A stretch of DNA of 64,000 nt from Halorubellus sp034808145 (GTDB lineage: Archaea; Halobacteriota; Halobacteria; Halobacteriales; Natrialbaceae), in assembly GCF_034808145.1 (NCBI RefSeq), contig NZ_JAXHGM010000002.1, positions 248,001 through 312,000 on the forward strand, written 5' to 3'. Positions 34,058-42,717 of the stretch are shown one piece after another. The first letter of the stretch is position 1. The number at the start of each line of letters is the position of its first letter. The notes under the pieces are model-generated. The model saw nothing but the letters and a program-made list of their open reading frames with translations. It searched no databases and was not told the origin of the DNA. Both the position numbers and the translations under genes were made by a program.

Positions 34058-35053
34058 ATGGAGACGCGCAAGGTGCAGGTGACCGGTGGGTCGACGTTCA
34101 CCGTGTCGCTCCCGAAGGACTGGGCGACGGAGAACGGCGTGTCGGCGGGGACGACGGTCGAGTTCTACCCGGAGGACGACTCGCTGCTGTTGACGCCGAA
34201 GAGCGAGACGGAGCGCACGCGCGGGAGCCTCGACGTCACGAACCTGGAAGGCGAGCAGCTGACGCGCGCGGTCATGACGATGTACGTCTCCGGGTTCGAC
34301 ATCATCGAACTGGAGGCCAACCGCATCACGACCGACCAGCGTCGCGCCATCCGCGAGGCGACCCAGGGCTTGGTCGGCGTCGAGGTCCTCGAGGAGACCG
34401 GCGACAGCGTCGTCATCCAGGACCTCCTCGACTCCTCCGAGCTGAGCATCACGAACGCGGTGACGCGGATGCGTCTCATCGCGCAGTCGATGCTCGAGGA
34501 CGCCGTGTCGGCGCTCGTCGAGAACGACGCGGACGTGGCGCGGGACGTCGTCGAGCGCGACGAGGACGTCGACCGCCTCTGGTTCGTCGTCTCCCGCATC
34601 TTCCGCTCGACGCTCCGGTCGCCCCGGGCCGCCGAGGAACTCGGCGTGAGCCGCGAGGACTGCTTCGACTACCACTCGAGCGCCCGCCAGCTCGAACGGA
34701 TCGCGGACCACGCGGCGAAGATCGGGAACCTCGCGCTCGACCTCGAAGGGATGGACGACGAGCTCGCTGGCGCGTTCGACGACCTCCACGAGGACGCGGC
34801 GAACGTCGTGGACCTGGCGATGGACGCGCTGTTCGAGGACGACGCGGACGAGGCGACGCGGCTCGCGAACCAGGCACGCAAGGACATCCTCGGGATCGAC
34901 GAGCACACGCGACGCATCGACGAGTTGCTCCGGGAGCGCGACCCGCAGGTCGCGCAGAGCCTCGGGCTCGTCGTCGACTCGCTCTCGCGGAGCGCGGACT
35001 ACGGCGGGAACATCGCCGAGACCGCGCTCCAGAAGGCCGCGCCCAGTCCCTGA
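34058..35053 (+). CDS. AbrB-PhoU phosphate uptake regulator
   Basis: A 331-residue protein. Residues 1-45 are a SpoVT/AbrB swapped-hairpin DNA-binding domain (RKVQVTGGSTFTVSLPKDWA and VEFYPED). The rest is a PhoU-type helical domain, with the motif ARQLERIADHAAKIGNLAL in place of the usual metal site and a second half around SLSRSADYGGNIAE. Combining DNA binding and a PhoU sensor, it probably regulates phosphate genes directly. ATG 34058 gives the standard AbrB start; an in-frame ATG at 34031 is possible. An upstream TATA box lies at 34007-34016. Confidence 0.88.
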   Translation: METRKVQVTGGSTFTVSLPKDWATENGVSAGTTVEFYPEDDSLLLTPKSETERTRGSLDVTNLEGEQLTRAVMTMYVSGFDIIELEANRITTDQRRAIREATQGLVGVEVLEETGDSVVIQDLLDSSELSITNAVTRMRLIAQSMLEDAVSALVENDADVARDVVERDEDVDRLWFVVSRIFRSTLRSPRAAEELGVSREDCFDYHSSARQLERIADHAAKIGNLALDLEGMDDELAGAFDDLHEDAANVVDLAMDALFEDDADEATRLANQARKDILGIDEHTRRIDELLRERDPQVAQSLGLVVDSLSRSADYGGNIAETALQKAAPSP

Positions 35054-35117
35054 GCCGTCGAGGGGGCGCGAGGACGGACCGAGGGATTTTCGACGCTGTG
35101 GCGCGGAGTGTGGGGGT

Positions 35118-36098
35118 ATGACTGACGACCCTGCGGAGCGAATCGTGCCGGCGGTCCACGACACGGCCGAGGACATCGCGTCGATGGAGATACGCGGTGC
35201 GGCGACGATCGCGGACGCGGCCGCCGGTGCGCTCGCGACGCAGGCGGAGGCGTCGACGGCGGCGACGGCGGCCGCGTTCGAGGCGGAGCTGAAGGCGGCG
35301 GCGCGACGGCTCTACCGGACGCGGCCGACGGCGGTGTCGCTCCCGAACGCACTCCGGTTCGTGCTCTGGGACATGGAAGGCGGGAGCGTCGAGTCGCTCC
35401 GCGAGAGCGTCGTCGAGAGCGCGCAGGGATTCCAGACGGACCTCGCCGAAGCCCAGGACCGCCTGGGACGTATCGGCGCGAACCGGCTGCGGGACGGGGA
35501 CGTGGTGATGACGCACTGTCACTCGACCGACGCTCTGTCGTGCGTGAAGGCGGCGCTCGACCAGGGCAAGGAGGTCTCCGCGGTCGTGAAGGAGACGCGA
35601 CCGCGCAAGCAGGGCCACATCACCGCCGAGCAACTCCGCGAGTGGGGCGTTCCGGTGACGCTCGTCGTCGACAACGCCGCGCGCCGGTACCTGGAGCGCG
35701 TCGACCACGTCCTCGTGGGCGCGGACTCGATCGCGGCGGACGGGAGCGTCATCAACAAGATCGGGACGTCCGGGCTCGCGGTGAACGCGCGCGACCGCGG
35801 CGTCCCCATCATGGTCGCCGCACAGACGATCAAGCTCCATCCCGGAACGCTCACGGGCCACACCGTCGAGATCGAGAACCGCGCGGAGAGCGAGGTCCTG
35901 ACCGACGACGAGCGCGACCGCATCACGGGCGGCGACCCGGGCGACGCGGACCTCGTCGTCGAGAACCCGGCGTTCGACGTGACGCCACCGCGGTACGTCG
36001 ACGCCATCGTCACCGAACGCGGTCAGTTCCCCCCCGAGAGCATCGTCACGCTCATGCGCGAGCTGTTCGGGACCGACGTCGGCGAACCCTGGGAGTGA
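35118..36098 (+). CDS. Ribose-1,5-bisphosphate isomerase
   Basis: A 326-residue member of the eIF2B/MtnA isomerase family. Catalytic Cys134 (MTHCHSTDAL) and Asp203 (GADSIAADG) correspond to the catalytic pair described for the Thermococcus kodakarensis enzyme (Cys133, Asp202). NKIGTSGLAV and the Lys in RPRKQGHIT are also family-specific. It converts ribose 1,5-bisphosphate to ribulose 1,5-bisphosphate in nucleoside salvage. The next genes in the same direction are a DUF63 membrane protein and a PfkB sugar kinase. No RuBisCO is in the window. Confidence 0.85.
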   Translation: MTDDPAERIVPAVHDTAEDIASMEIRGAATIADAAAGALATQAEASTAATAAAFEAELKAAARRLYRTRPTAVSLPNALRFVLWDMEGGSVESLRESVVESAQGFQTDLAEAQDRLGRIGANRLRDGDVVMTHCHSTDALSCVKAALDQGKEVSAVVKETRPRKQGHITAEQLREWGVPVTLVVDNAARRYLERVDHVLVGADSIAADGSVINKIGTSGLAVNARDRGVPIMVAAQTIKLHPGTLTGHTVEIENRAESEVLTDDERDRITGGDPGDADLVVENPAFDVTPPRYVDAIVTERGQFPPESIVTLMRELFGTDVGEPWE

Positions 36099-36220
36099 CG
36101 CCTCGGTAGTTCGCGACCGCCCGGCAGCGAGCCGCCGCGAGCGGGACCGCGCCCCCGCCGGGGAACGCACCGGGGCCCCGACCGGAACCTTCTTTCCACT
36201 CCCCGTACCGAGGATATGAC

Positions 36221-37084
36221 ATGGTTGGTGGCGTCTACACGATTCCGTCGCTGGTGTACGTGGTGCCGCTCGTCCTCGCGTTCTTCGGGGTGGCGGCGCT
36301 CCTCTGGGCGATACAGCCCCCGACGACGGACTGGACGGTGGTGTCGTTCGCGCCGTGGATGGCCATCGGGTCGGTGCTCTTCCTGCTCGACGGCCTCGAC
36401 GCGTACCCCGCCATCGTCGCGCCACTGTTCGGGCCGGTGACGGTGTACGTGACGACCGCCATCTTCGCGGGGTTCGTCTGGATTCTCATGACGTTCGTCG
36501 CCGGCATCCGGAAGGGGTTCGATATCTACTACGGCGTCGGCGTGTTCGGCGGCGGCGTCGCGCTGATGCTCGTCGTGTTCCTGTTCCTGGCGGGTATCAA
36601 CGCGGACACGTTCAACCCCGTCTATCCGGTGTTCGGGACGATCGTCGCGGCGCTCGTGACGGCGCTCGCGTGGGTCGTCCTCTCGCTGACGTACACGGGC
36701 GTCGCGCGGTACACGGGACGGACGGGCGCGTTCGTCGTGTTCGCGCACTCGCTCGACGGCGTGTCGACCGCGCTCGGGTACGACCTCCTCGGGGCGGGTG
36801 AACGCACGCCGCTGTCGCGGCTCATCCTCGAGTTCTCGGCGAGCCTCCCGACCGAGCAGTACGTCGGCGCCGGGTGGCTGTTCGTGCTCGTGAAGGTGGT
36901 GCTCGCGCTCGTCATCGTCGCGGCGTTCCGCGAGTACTTAGAGGAGTCGCCGCGACGCGCCCGCCTGGTGCTGGCGTTCGTCGCAGCGGTCGGGTTCGGG
37001 CCGGGCGTGTACAACCTCCTCCAGTTCATGTTGACCGAACAAGAGGTGGTGTTCGGGGTCGTGCGCGCGCTCGGAGGTGCCTGA
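36221..37084 (+). CDS. DUF63 family membrane protein
   Basis: A 287-residue archaeal membrane protein with about eight hydrophobic helices. The motifs AHSLDGVSTALGYDLLGAGE and LFVLVKVVLALVIVAAFREY with GPGVYNLLQ near the end are typical of DUF63. Function unknown; a transport or sensing role is possible. It overlaps or abuts the downstream kinase start, so the two are likely translated together. Confidence 0.85.
   Translation: MVGGVYTIPSLVYVVPLVLAFFGVAALLWAIQPPTTDWTVVSFAPWMAIGSVLFLLDGLDAYPAIVAPLFGPVTVYVTTAIFAGFVWILMTFVAGIRKGFDIYYGVGVFGGGVALMLVVFLFLAGINADTFNPVYPVFGTIVAALVTALAWVVLSLTYTGVARYTGRTGAFVVFAHSLDGVSTALGYDLLGAGERTPLSRLILEFSASLPTEQYVGAGWLFVLVKVVLALVIVAAFREYLEESPRRARLVLAFVAAVGFGPGVYNLLQFMLTEQEVVFGVVRALGGA
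37073..37079 (+). promoter_or_regulatory. Strong Shine-Dalgarno sequence for the PfkB kinase
   Basis: GGAGGTG matches the anti-Shine-Dalgarno end of haloarchaeal 16S rRNA. It lies 6 nt before GTG 37086 and so favours that start over GTG 37077, which overlaps it. Internal operon genes here can use leadered initiation, unlike the first genes. Confidence 0.6.
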
Positions 37085-37085
37085 C

Positions 37086-37961
37086 GTGCGGGTGCTCGTC
37101 GCCGGGCACGTGAACTGGGACGTGACGCTGCGCGTCGACAAGCTCCCGGAGCCGGACGGCGAATCACGGATCCACGATCAGCGCTCCTCGGGTGGTGGGT
37201 CGGCGGCGAACGTCGCGTACGACCTGACGCTCCTCGACGTCCCCGCGGGCATCGTCGGGAGCGTCGGCGACGACGAGTACGGGTTGCTCGCGACGCGCGA
37301 ACTCGAGGAGTCGGGCGTCGACCTGTCGGGGATGGCGCGCGTCGAGGGCGAGGAGACGACGGTGAAGTACGTGCTCGTCGAGGAGGGCGGCGAGGTGTCG
37401 ATGCTCGCGAACGACGGCGCGAACGAGGCGGTCGCGCCCGAAGACGTCGACGACGCGTTCGTCGCGAGCGCGGAGCACGTGCACCTGACGAGTCAGCGTC
37501 CGGACACGGCGGCGCACATCGCTCGCGTCGCGAGCGAGGCGGGGGCGACGGTGAGCGTCGACCCGGGGCGCCGACTCGCGCATCGCGACTACGGCGACGT
37601 GCTCTCGAACGCCGACGTCGTGTTCGTGAACGACAGGGAGGCGGAGGTGGTGCTCGACGCGCCGCCGAAGGAGGTGTTCGCGGGGCAGGTGCTCGTCGTC
37701 AAGCGCGGCGCTGCGGGCGCGGAGGTGCACGCGCCCGACGGGCACTTCGAGCACCCCGGGTTCGGTATCGACCCGGTGGATACGACGGGGGCGGGCGACG
37801 CGTTCGCGGCGGCGTTCGTCGCCACGCGGCTGGACGGCGGCGAGTACGACGCGGCGCTGGAGCGCGCGAACGCCGCCGGCGCGTACACCGCGAGCACGGA
37901 CGGTGCGCGGCAGGCGCCGACGAGCGACGCGCTCGACGCGTTCATCGACGAGCGCACGTAG
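37086..37961 (+). CDS. PfkB family carbohydrate kinase (candidate ribose-1-phosphate kinase)
   Basis: A 291-residue ribokinase-fold enzyme. The two family signatures are present: SSGGGSAANVAYDL near residue 35 and DTTGAGDAFAAAF with catalytic Asp near residue 238. It begins VRVLVAGHVNWDVTL. It would phosphorylate a sugar or nucleoside. Because it sits two genes downstream of ribose-1,5-bisphosphate isomerase, ribose 1-phosphate is an attractive substrate, as described for haloarchaeal and thermococcal pentose-bisphosphate pathways; the sequence alone does not prove it. Confidence 0.85.
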   Translation: MRVLVAGHVNWDVTLRVDKLPEPDGESRIHDQRSSGGGSAANVAYDLTLLDVPAGIVGSVGDDEYGLLATRELEESGVDLSGMARVEGEETTVKYVLVEEGGEVSMLANDGANEAVAPEDVDDAFVASAEHVHLTSQRPDTAAHIARVASEAGATVSVDPGRRLAHRDYGDVLSNADVVFVNDREAEVVLDAPPKEVFAGQVLVVKRGAAGAEVHAPDGHFEHPGFGIDPVDTTGAGDAFAAAFVATRLDGGEYDAALERANAAGAYTASTDGARQAPTSDALDAFIDERT

Positions 37962-37999
37962 CACTCGACTGCCGCCACGCCGCGGGCGCGAAACCGCCG

Positions 38000-38173
38000 C
38001 TACGCGGCCTCGATCTCCTTGAGGTTCACGTCCTCGTAGCCGTCGGCCTGCGCGCGCTCGCTGGCCTTCTCGATCGCTTCCTGCGTGTCGAACACGCCGT
38101 CCTCGACGGCGACGGTGTACGTCACGACGTCGTCCTGGTCTCCCACCCAGAGGTGGACGTCCACGTCCTGCAT
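38000..38173 (-). CDS. 57-residue haloarchaeal protein of unknown function
   Basis: A small acidic protein of mixed beta/alpha character: strands QDVDVHLWVG and DVVTYTVAVED, then helix TQEAIEKASERAQADGY and a last strand VNLKEI. The ATG at 38171-38173 is preceded by a TTTTTCTAC element about 25 bp upstream. It ends 38 bp from the end of the kinase gene, convergent to it. Confidence 0.65.
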   Translation of the reverse strand: MQDVDVHLWVGDQDDVVTYTVAVEDGVFDTQEAIEKASERAQADGYEDVNLKEIEAA

Positions 38174-38241
38174 GCCAGGGTGGTGTCGGGCCCGGTAGAA
38201 AAACGTTCGGCGGGACGACCTCGAGAATCGGGCGGTCGCGG

Positions 38242-39063
38242 TCAGCGGTGCTTCGCGAGCCGGCGCTTGAGGCGTTTGGCGGCGTCGCCGGCGGCGCGGA
38301 AGTACGCGTCCTCGCCGCTCGCGTTCTCGCCGGCGAAGATGATGCCCCGCGAGGAGTTCACGAGCCCGACGTCGCGGCCGTCCCGCTCCGCGAGCCCGTG
38401 CTCGACCGCGGCCTCGGCGTCCCCGCCCTGCGCGCCGACGCCCGGTACCAGGAAGGGGAGGTCCGGGACGAGGTCGCGCACCGCTTCGAGCTCGTCGGGC
38501 GTGGTCGCGCCGACGACGAGTCCGACGTTCCCGTGCTCGTTCCACGTGCTCGCGAGGCGCGCGACGTGCTCGTAGACTGTCCCACCGTCCGCGAGCTCGT
38601 GGTCCTGGAGGTGCTTCCCGCCCGCGTTCGAGGTGCGGCAGAGCACGAACACGCCCTTGTCGGCGCGGTCGAGGAACGGCTGGAGGCTGTCCCGCCCCAT
38701 GTAGGGGTTGACGGTGATGGCGTCGACGTCGTCGAGCACCCCCGCGTACTGGCGGGTCGTGTTCCCGATGTCAGCGCGCTTCGCGTCCAGGAGCACGGGG
38801 ACGCCCTTCCCGTGCGCGTACGCCACCGTTTCCTGGAGCGCGCGCCACCCGTCGGGGTCCTCGTAGAACGCCGCGTTCGGCTTGAAGCACGCCGCGTGCT
38901 CGTGGGTCGCGTCGATGATACGGCGGTTGAACGCCCACCGCGGGAGGTCCTCCTCGGCGAGGAACTCGGGGATGCGCTCCGGGTCGGGGTCCAGGCCGAC
39001 GGAGACGACGCTGTCCGTCGACTCGATGCGGTCCGCGACGCGGTCGAAGAAACCAGCTGTCAT
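38242..39063 (-). CDS. pyrF: Orotidine 5'-phosphate decarboxylase
   Basis: A 273-residue TIM-barrel enzyme making UMP. SVGLDPDPERIP opens the barrel, LLDAKRADIGNTTRQYA carries the catalytic Asp-Lys-x-x-Asp array (DAKRAD), and VPGVGAQGGD plus SSRGI form the phosphate-binding end. The length and SSR pattern place it in the long (bacterial group III-like) PyrF type. It lies downstream of nothing related and is probably a single-gene unit; a short hypothetical gene follows. Confidence 0.93.
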   Translation of the reverse strand: MTAGFFDRVADRIESTDSVVSVGLDPDPERIPEFLAEEDLPRWAFNRRIIDATHEHAACFKPNAAFYEDPDGWRALQETVAYAHGKGVPVLLDAKRADIGNTTRQYAGVLDDVDAITVNPYMGRDSLQPFLDRADKGVFVLCRTSNAGGKHLQDHELADGGTVYEHVARLASTWNEHGNVGLVVGATTPDELEAVRDLVPDLPFLVPGVGAQGGDAEAAVEHGLAERDGRDVGLVNSSRGIIFAGENASGEDAYFRAAGDAAKRLKRRLAKHR

Positions 39064-39188
39064 ACGAGCACGCGCTCGCCCGGCACAAATCGGTCTTTCC
39101 ATTCCCCGCGCCACGGCCGGCGAACGTGCTCTCGCCGGATTCGCGAGGCTACTGACTCCCGCATCGGCACTCCTGAGTTGTATTCAAT

Positions 39189-39554
39189 CTAGTCGATCGA
39201 TGCGCCGTACTCTATCGAGCCTCCGTTTATGTCAATGCTTAAAGTAATTGGCCGCTCGGGAGCGATCTCCCACTCCCATGATTCTGTCCTTCCATCTGAT
39301 TGTACCGTCGTTTGGAGACTTGACTCGGAAACCGAAATGTCGTACTTCGCCCGATCCTCTGATGGGATGTTAAAAGACTCAGACAGCACCGTGGAAGAGC
39401 CGGATGGGTCCATCAATTCGACGCTGCCAGAGATGGTGTCATTGGTATTATTATCTATAATAATGTGGGACTGGTCTGAACCAGTTAGACACCCAGACAG
39501 CAACGCTATCCCACCGACCGATGTAGCCACTATCCTTCTTCTGGTGATTGCCAT
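39189..39554 (-). CDS. Small Tat-type lipoprotein of low GC content
   Basis: A 121-residue protein. The N-terminus has a Tat lipoprotein signal: TRRRIVATSVGGIALLSGC, with lipobox LSGC and the Cys at residue about 22. The mature part is a Ser/Thr/Ile-rich beta domain with DNNTNDTISG and SIDINGGSIEYG. Codon use is clearly less GC-rich than neighbours (many A/T third positions), which suggests a recently acquired gene. Function unknown; it would be anchored outside the cell membrane. Confidence 0.7.
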   Translation of the reverse strand: MAITRRRIVATSVGGIALLSGCLTGSDQSHIIIDNNTNDTISGSVELMDPSGSSTVLSESFNIPSEDRAKYDISVSESSLQTTVQSDGRTESWEWEIAPERPITLSIDINGGSIEYGASID

Positions 39555-39788
39555 ACTGGCACACCAGGAGGCGGCGATATGTGTTTTGGGTCCTGGCTGG
39601 CTGGTGACGCGCTCGAGGCGTGCCTGGCAGTCGGCGCGGGAGGAGCCGAGTCGGTGGTCGCGGTTGGCGAACCGAGGTTCGTGGTAGCGGATGCTGAGTC
39701 TGGTGAGCGGGCAGATTGGCGCGAAGGAGGAGTCGATAGGAGCGCGACCGTGGGAATCTTCAATACTCCGGCGGTCGCGAGTCCGTAC

Positions 39789-40271
39789 GTGACTGTCTAC
39801 GAGACGGACGTGCCGGGCGTCGGCCGCAAGTTCGAGCTGGAACTTGGCGACGGCTCGCGGCTCGTGGTGCTCCTCCATCACGACGGCCGCCGGGAGCTGT
39901 TCGTGCGGCCCGACCCCGAGCGCGACAGCGAGCGCGTCGCGGACCTCTCGGGCGAGCAGGCCCGACAGCTCGGCGCGGTCCTCGGCGGCGCGTACTTCCA
40001 GCCCGTCGAGCTCTCGAACACGAGCGTCCCGCTGGGCGACGCCATCATCGAGTGGGTGACGATCCCCGAGGAGTCGCCGGTCGCCGGCGGGACGCTCGCG
40101 GACTCGAACCTCCGGGACGCCACCGGCGCGAGCGTCATCGCCGTGCAGCGCGGCCCGGACACCATCGCGAACCCCGACGCCGACACGACGCTCGAACCCG
40201 GTGACGTCCTCGTCGCGCTCGGCACGCGCGAGGAACACGCGGAGCTGGAGTCGTTCGTGACCGCCGCGTAG
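39789..40271 (+). CDS. TrkA-C domain regulatory subunit of a cation/proton antiporter (KhtT-like)
   Basis: A 160-residue protein. The N-terminal part begins VTVYETDVPGVGRKFELELG, typical of KhtT-like subunits. The C-terminal 75 residues are a TrkA-C (RCK_C) domain: ESPVAGGTLADSNLRDATGA, then VIAVQRGPDTI and PGDVLVALGTREE. It should gate the adjacent transporter in response to a ligand. GTG 39789 is the start: a TTCAATAC element lies about 27 bp upstream and the longer frame is not conserved-looking. The transporter gene begins 2 bp after its stop. Confidence 0.85.
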   Translation: MTVYETDVPGVGRKFELELGDGSRLVVLLHHDGRRELFVRPDPERDSERVADLSGEQARQLGAVLGGAYFQPVELSNTSVPLGDAIIEWVTIPEESPVAGGTLADSNLRDATGASVIAVQRGPDTIANPDADTTLEPGDVLVALGTREEHAELESFVTAA

Positions 40272-40273
40272 CC

Positions 40274-41449
40274 GTGGCGGACCTCCTGCTCCAGGCGGGT
40301 ATCGCAATCACCGTCCTCGCCGTCGTCGGCCTGCTTGCCCACCGGTTCGGGCAGTCCGTCATCCCCGCGTACATCGTCGTCGGCATCGTCGTCGGGCCGA
40401 ACGCGCCCGTCGTCCAGGGCGTGTCGTTCAACCTCCTGGAGCGCTACGAGTTCATCACGCTGTTCGCCGAACTCGGTATCGTCCTCCTGCTGTTCTTCAT
40501 CGGCCTGGAGTTCAGCGTCGACCGACTGCTCGCGCGCCGCGGCGAGTTCGCGCGCGCCGGCACCGTCGACTTCGCCGCGAACGCCGGCGTCGGCCTCGCC
40601 ATCGCGCTCGCGTTCGGGTTCTCGCCGCTCGAAGCCGCGTTCGTCGCCGGCATCGTCTACATCTCCTCGAGCGCCATCGTCACGAAGACGCTCGTCGACC
40701 TCGGCTGGGTCGCCGACCCCGAAGCCGAACCCGTCCTCGGCGTGCTCGTGTTCGAGGACCTCGTCATCGCGGTCTACCTCGCGATCGTCTCCGCGGTCGC
40801 CACCGGCGCCGGCGACCCCGTCACGTCCGTCGGTATCGCGCTCGCGTTCCTCGCCGTCCTGTTCGCCGTCGCGCGCTTCGGCGGGCCGGCCGCCGAGCGC
40901 GTCTACGCGCACGAGTCCGACGAACAGTTCCTCCTGGGCGTCCTCGGCACGCTCGTCCTCCTGGGGGCCGCGGGCCTCGCCGCGGGCGTGAGCGAGGCCG
41001 TCGCCGCGTTCTTCCTCGGGATGGCGTTCAGCGAGACGAGTCACGTCGAACGCATCGAACGCGTCCTCTCGCCCGCCAGGGACCTGTTCGCCGCGGTCTT
41101 CTTCCTCTCCATCGGGCTCCAGACCGACCTCGGGACCGTCCGAGGTGCACTCGCGCTGGTCGCCGCCGCGGTCGTCCTCTCGACCGCGAGCAAGCTCGCG
41201 TCCGGGTACTACGCGGGTCGGACGTACGGTCTCGACCAGCGACGGTCCGTCCGCGTCGCGGTCGCGCTCGTCGCCCGCGGCGAGTTCTCGCTCGTCCTCG
41301 CCGCCATCGCGACGAGCGTCGGCACGGGCGCGCTCGGCGAGGAGATCCCCGCGTTCGCCGTCGGGTACGTGCTCGCGATGAGTCTCCTCGGGACGACGCT
41401 CATGCGGTACAGCGACGTCGTCACAGACCGCCTCGTCCCGGCGAACTGA
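40274..41449 (+). CDS. CPA2-type cation/proton antiporter (Kef/KhtU-like)
   Basis: A 391-residue membrane transporter with about 12 helices. Family motifs include AYIVVGIVVGPNAP, FAELGIVLLLFFIGLEFSVD, SSSAIVTKTLVDLGW, LVFEDLVIAVYL (with the Glu-Asp ion site) and LVARGEFSLVLAAIA. It exchanges K+ or Na+ for H+. It lacks the C-terminal RCK found in KefB/C, which is supplied by the preceding gene. GTG start, coupled two bases after it. Confidence 0.9.
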   Translation: MADLLLQAGIAITVLAVVGLLAHRFGQSVIPAYIVVGIVVGPNAPVVQGVSFNLLERYEFITLFAELGIVLLLFFIGLEFSVDRLLARRGEFARAGTVDFAANAGVGLAIALAFGFSPLEAAFVAGIVYISSSAIVTKTLVDLGWVADPEAEPVLGVLVFEDLVIAVYLAIVSAVATGAGDPVTSVGIALAFLAVLFAVARFGGPAAERVYAHESDEQFLLGVLGTLVLLGAAGLAAGVSEAVAAFFLGMAFSETSHVERIERVLSPARDLFAAVFFLSIGLQTDLGTVRGALALVAAAVVLSTASKLASGYYAGRTYGLDQRRSVRVAVALVARGEFSLVLAAIATSVGTGALGEEIPAFAVGYVLAMSLLGTTLMRYSDVVTDRLVPAN

Positions 41450-41512
41450 CCGACGAAGCGCGCGCTCGCGGGGTCGAAAGCGACCGCGGCCGCGAGACCG
41501 CTCGCCGCCGCG

Positions 41513-42220
41513 TCAGGGACCCTGGTCGCCGGCCTCGATGCCGGCGTCCGTGATCTGTAACTGGACGCTCTCGCCCGCGGGCTTCGCCCGATGCTTCTCG
41601 AGGGTCGCCTTCCGGTTCCCGCCACGGAACCGGTCGATGCGGACGACCGTCCCCGTCCAGTGCTCGAGGGTGTGTCCGCCCAGAGCGCGCGTCCGGTCGC
41701 TGTCCGGGTCGCTGAACACCTGGTTCGTCACGACCACCGCGAGGTCGTGGCGGCGCGCGAGCCCGAGGAGGTGCGTGACCTGGTTCGCGACCTCGCGGAG
41801 CGAATCGCCGCCCTCGACGTCGTTCCCGCGCTCCAGCCGATAGAATCCCGTGACGGAGTCGACGACGACGAGGTCCGCCTGGTCGGCGAACTCCGCGACG
41901 TCCTGGACCGCCTCGGCCTGCTCGTCGAAGTCGAGCGCGTCCTTCACGACGACGTTCCCCGTCACGTCGTCGAGATCCACGTCCGCCGCGTCCGCGGCCG
42001 CGGACGCGACCGCCTCGAACCGGTCGAGCGACAACCCCTCGGTGTCGACGTACACGACGAGCCCGCCCGCGGCGGCGACCGCGACGCTCGCCGAGAGCGC
42101 GACGTTCGTCTTCCCAGCCGCCGGCGGCCCGTACACCTGCGTGACGGTCCCGCGTTCCAGTCCACCGCCGAGGAGGTCGTCGAGGGGGCCACAGCCCGTC
42201 GAGATGACGCCGTCGTTCAC
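41513..42220 (-). CDS. radB: DNA repair and recombination protein RadB
   Basis: A 235-residue RecA/RadA paralogue. Walker A is GPPAAGKT at residues 31-38 and Walker B is LVVVD at 117-121. The N-terminal helix-hairpin-helix domain of RadA is absent, which defines RadB. It assists RadA in homologous recombination. A GTG at 42218-42220 is the start: a TTTTTGTG element lies about 26 bp upstream and the length is then normal. Confidence 0.9.
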   Translation of the reverse strand: MNDGVISTGCGPLDDLLGGGLERGTVTQVYGPPAAGKTNVALSASVAVAAAGGLVVYVDTEGLSLDRFEAVASAAADAADVDLDDVTGNVVVKDALDFDEQAEAVQDVAEFADQADLVVVDSVTGFYRLERGNDVEGGDSLREVANQVTHLLGLARRHDLAVVVTNQVFSDPDSDRTRALGGHTLEHWTGTVVRIDRFRGGNRKATLEKHRAKPAGESVQLQITDAGIEAGDQGP

Positions 42221-42309
42221 GAGGGTACTGGGGGCGGGACCCCACAAAAACGCACGGGAAGCGGCGCACCCGGAGCGCCGAGACGAACGGAGCCCGCGAC
42301 CGGCGGCGC

Positions 42310-42594
42310 TCAGCAACTTGGCTTCTTCAGGAGCGTGTCCTCGCTCGTGTCCGAATCCGCGGTCCGGACGTACCGCTGGCCGTCCCGCTCCACGGCCGCC
42401 AGCTGGAAGCGCTCGCCGTGGTACGAGACGACGATGACCTTCCCGTCCCCGGCGATCATCTCGTGGACCTCAGCGGGCGTCCGCGTCGTGATGCTCCCCG
42501 ACCGCGTCGTGAACCCGATCTCCTCGATGCACCGACAGTCGTCCACGTCGGCGTCGTAGTCCATGCTCACGCACGCGACCTCGTAACTCGCCAT
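42310..42594 (-). CDS. DUF3892 domain protein
   Basis: A 94-residue protein with the DUF3892 pattern: an opening strand EVACVSMDYD, RCIEEIGF, then TPAEVHEMIAGDGKVIVVSY and a last strand QRYVRTADSD. A C-terminal LLKKPSC tail is unusual. The function of the domain is unknown. It lies about 90 bp upstream of radB in the same direction. Confidence 0.78.
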   Translation of the reverse strand: MASYEVACVSMDYDADVDDCRCIEEIGFTTRSGSITTRTPAEVHEMIAGDGKVIVVSYHGERFQLAAVERDGQRYVRTADSDTSEDTLLKKPSC

Positions 42595-42717
42595 GTCAGT
42601 CCCTAGGGGGGCGAGCGGGAAGAGCGTTCGGCGTCGCCGTGCGCGTATCGGGGGATTGGGACCGACCGGCGGCCGCGGTGGCGGGACTTATCTCGCCGGC
42701 GCTCGAATCGACGGGGC

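Noticed and set aside
39579..39788. N-terminal extension of the TrkA-C protein
   Set aside because: The frame is open, but a TATA element at about 39758-39766 and the typical VTVYETDVPG start at 39789 indicate that the extension is not translated.
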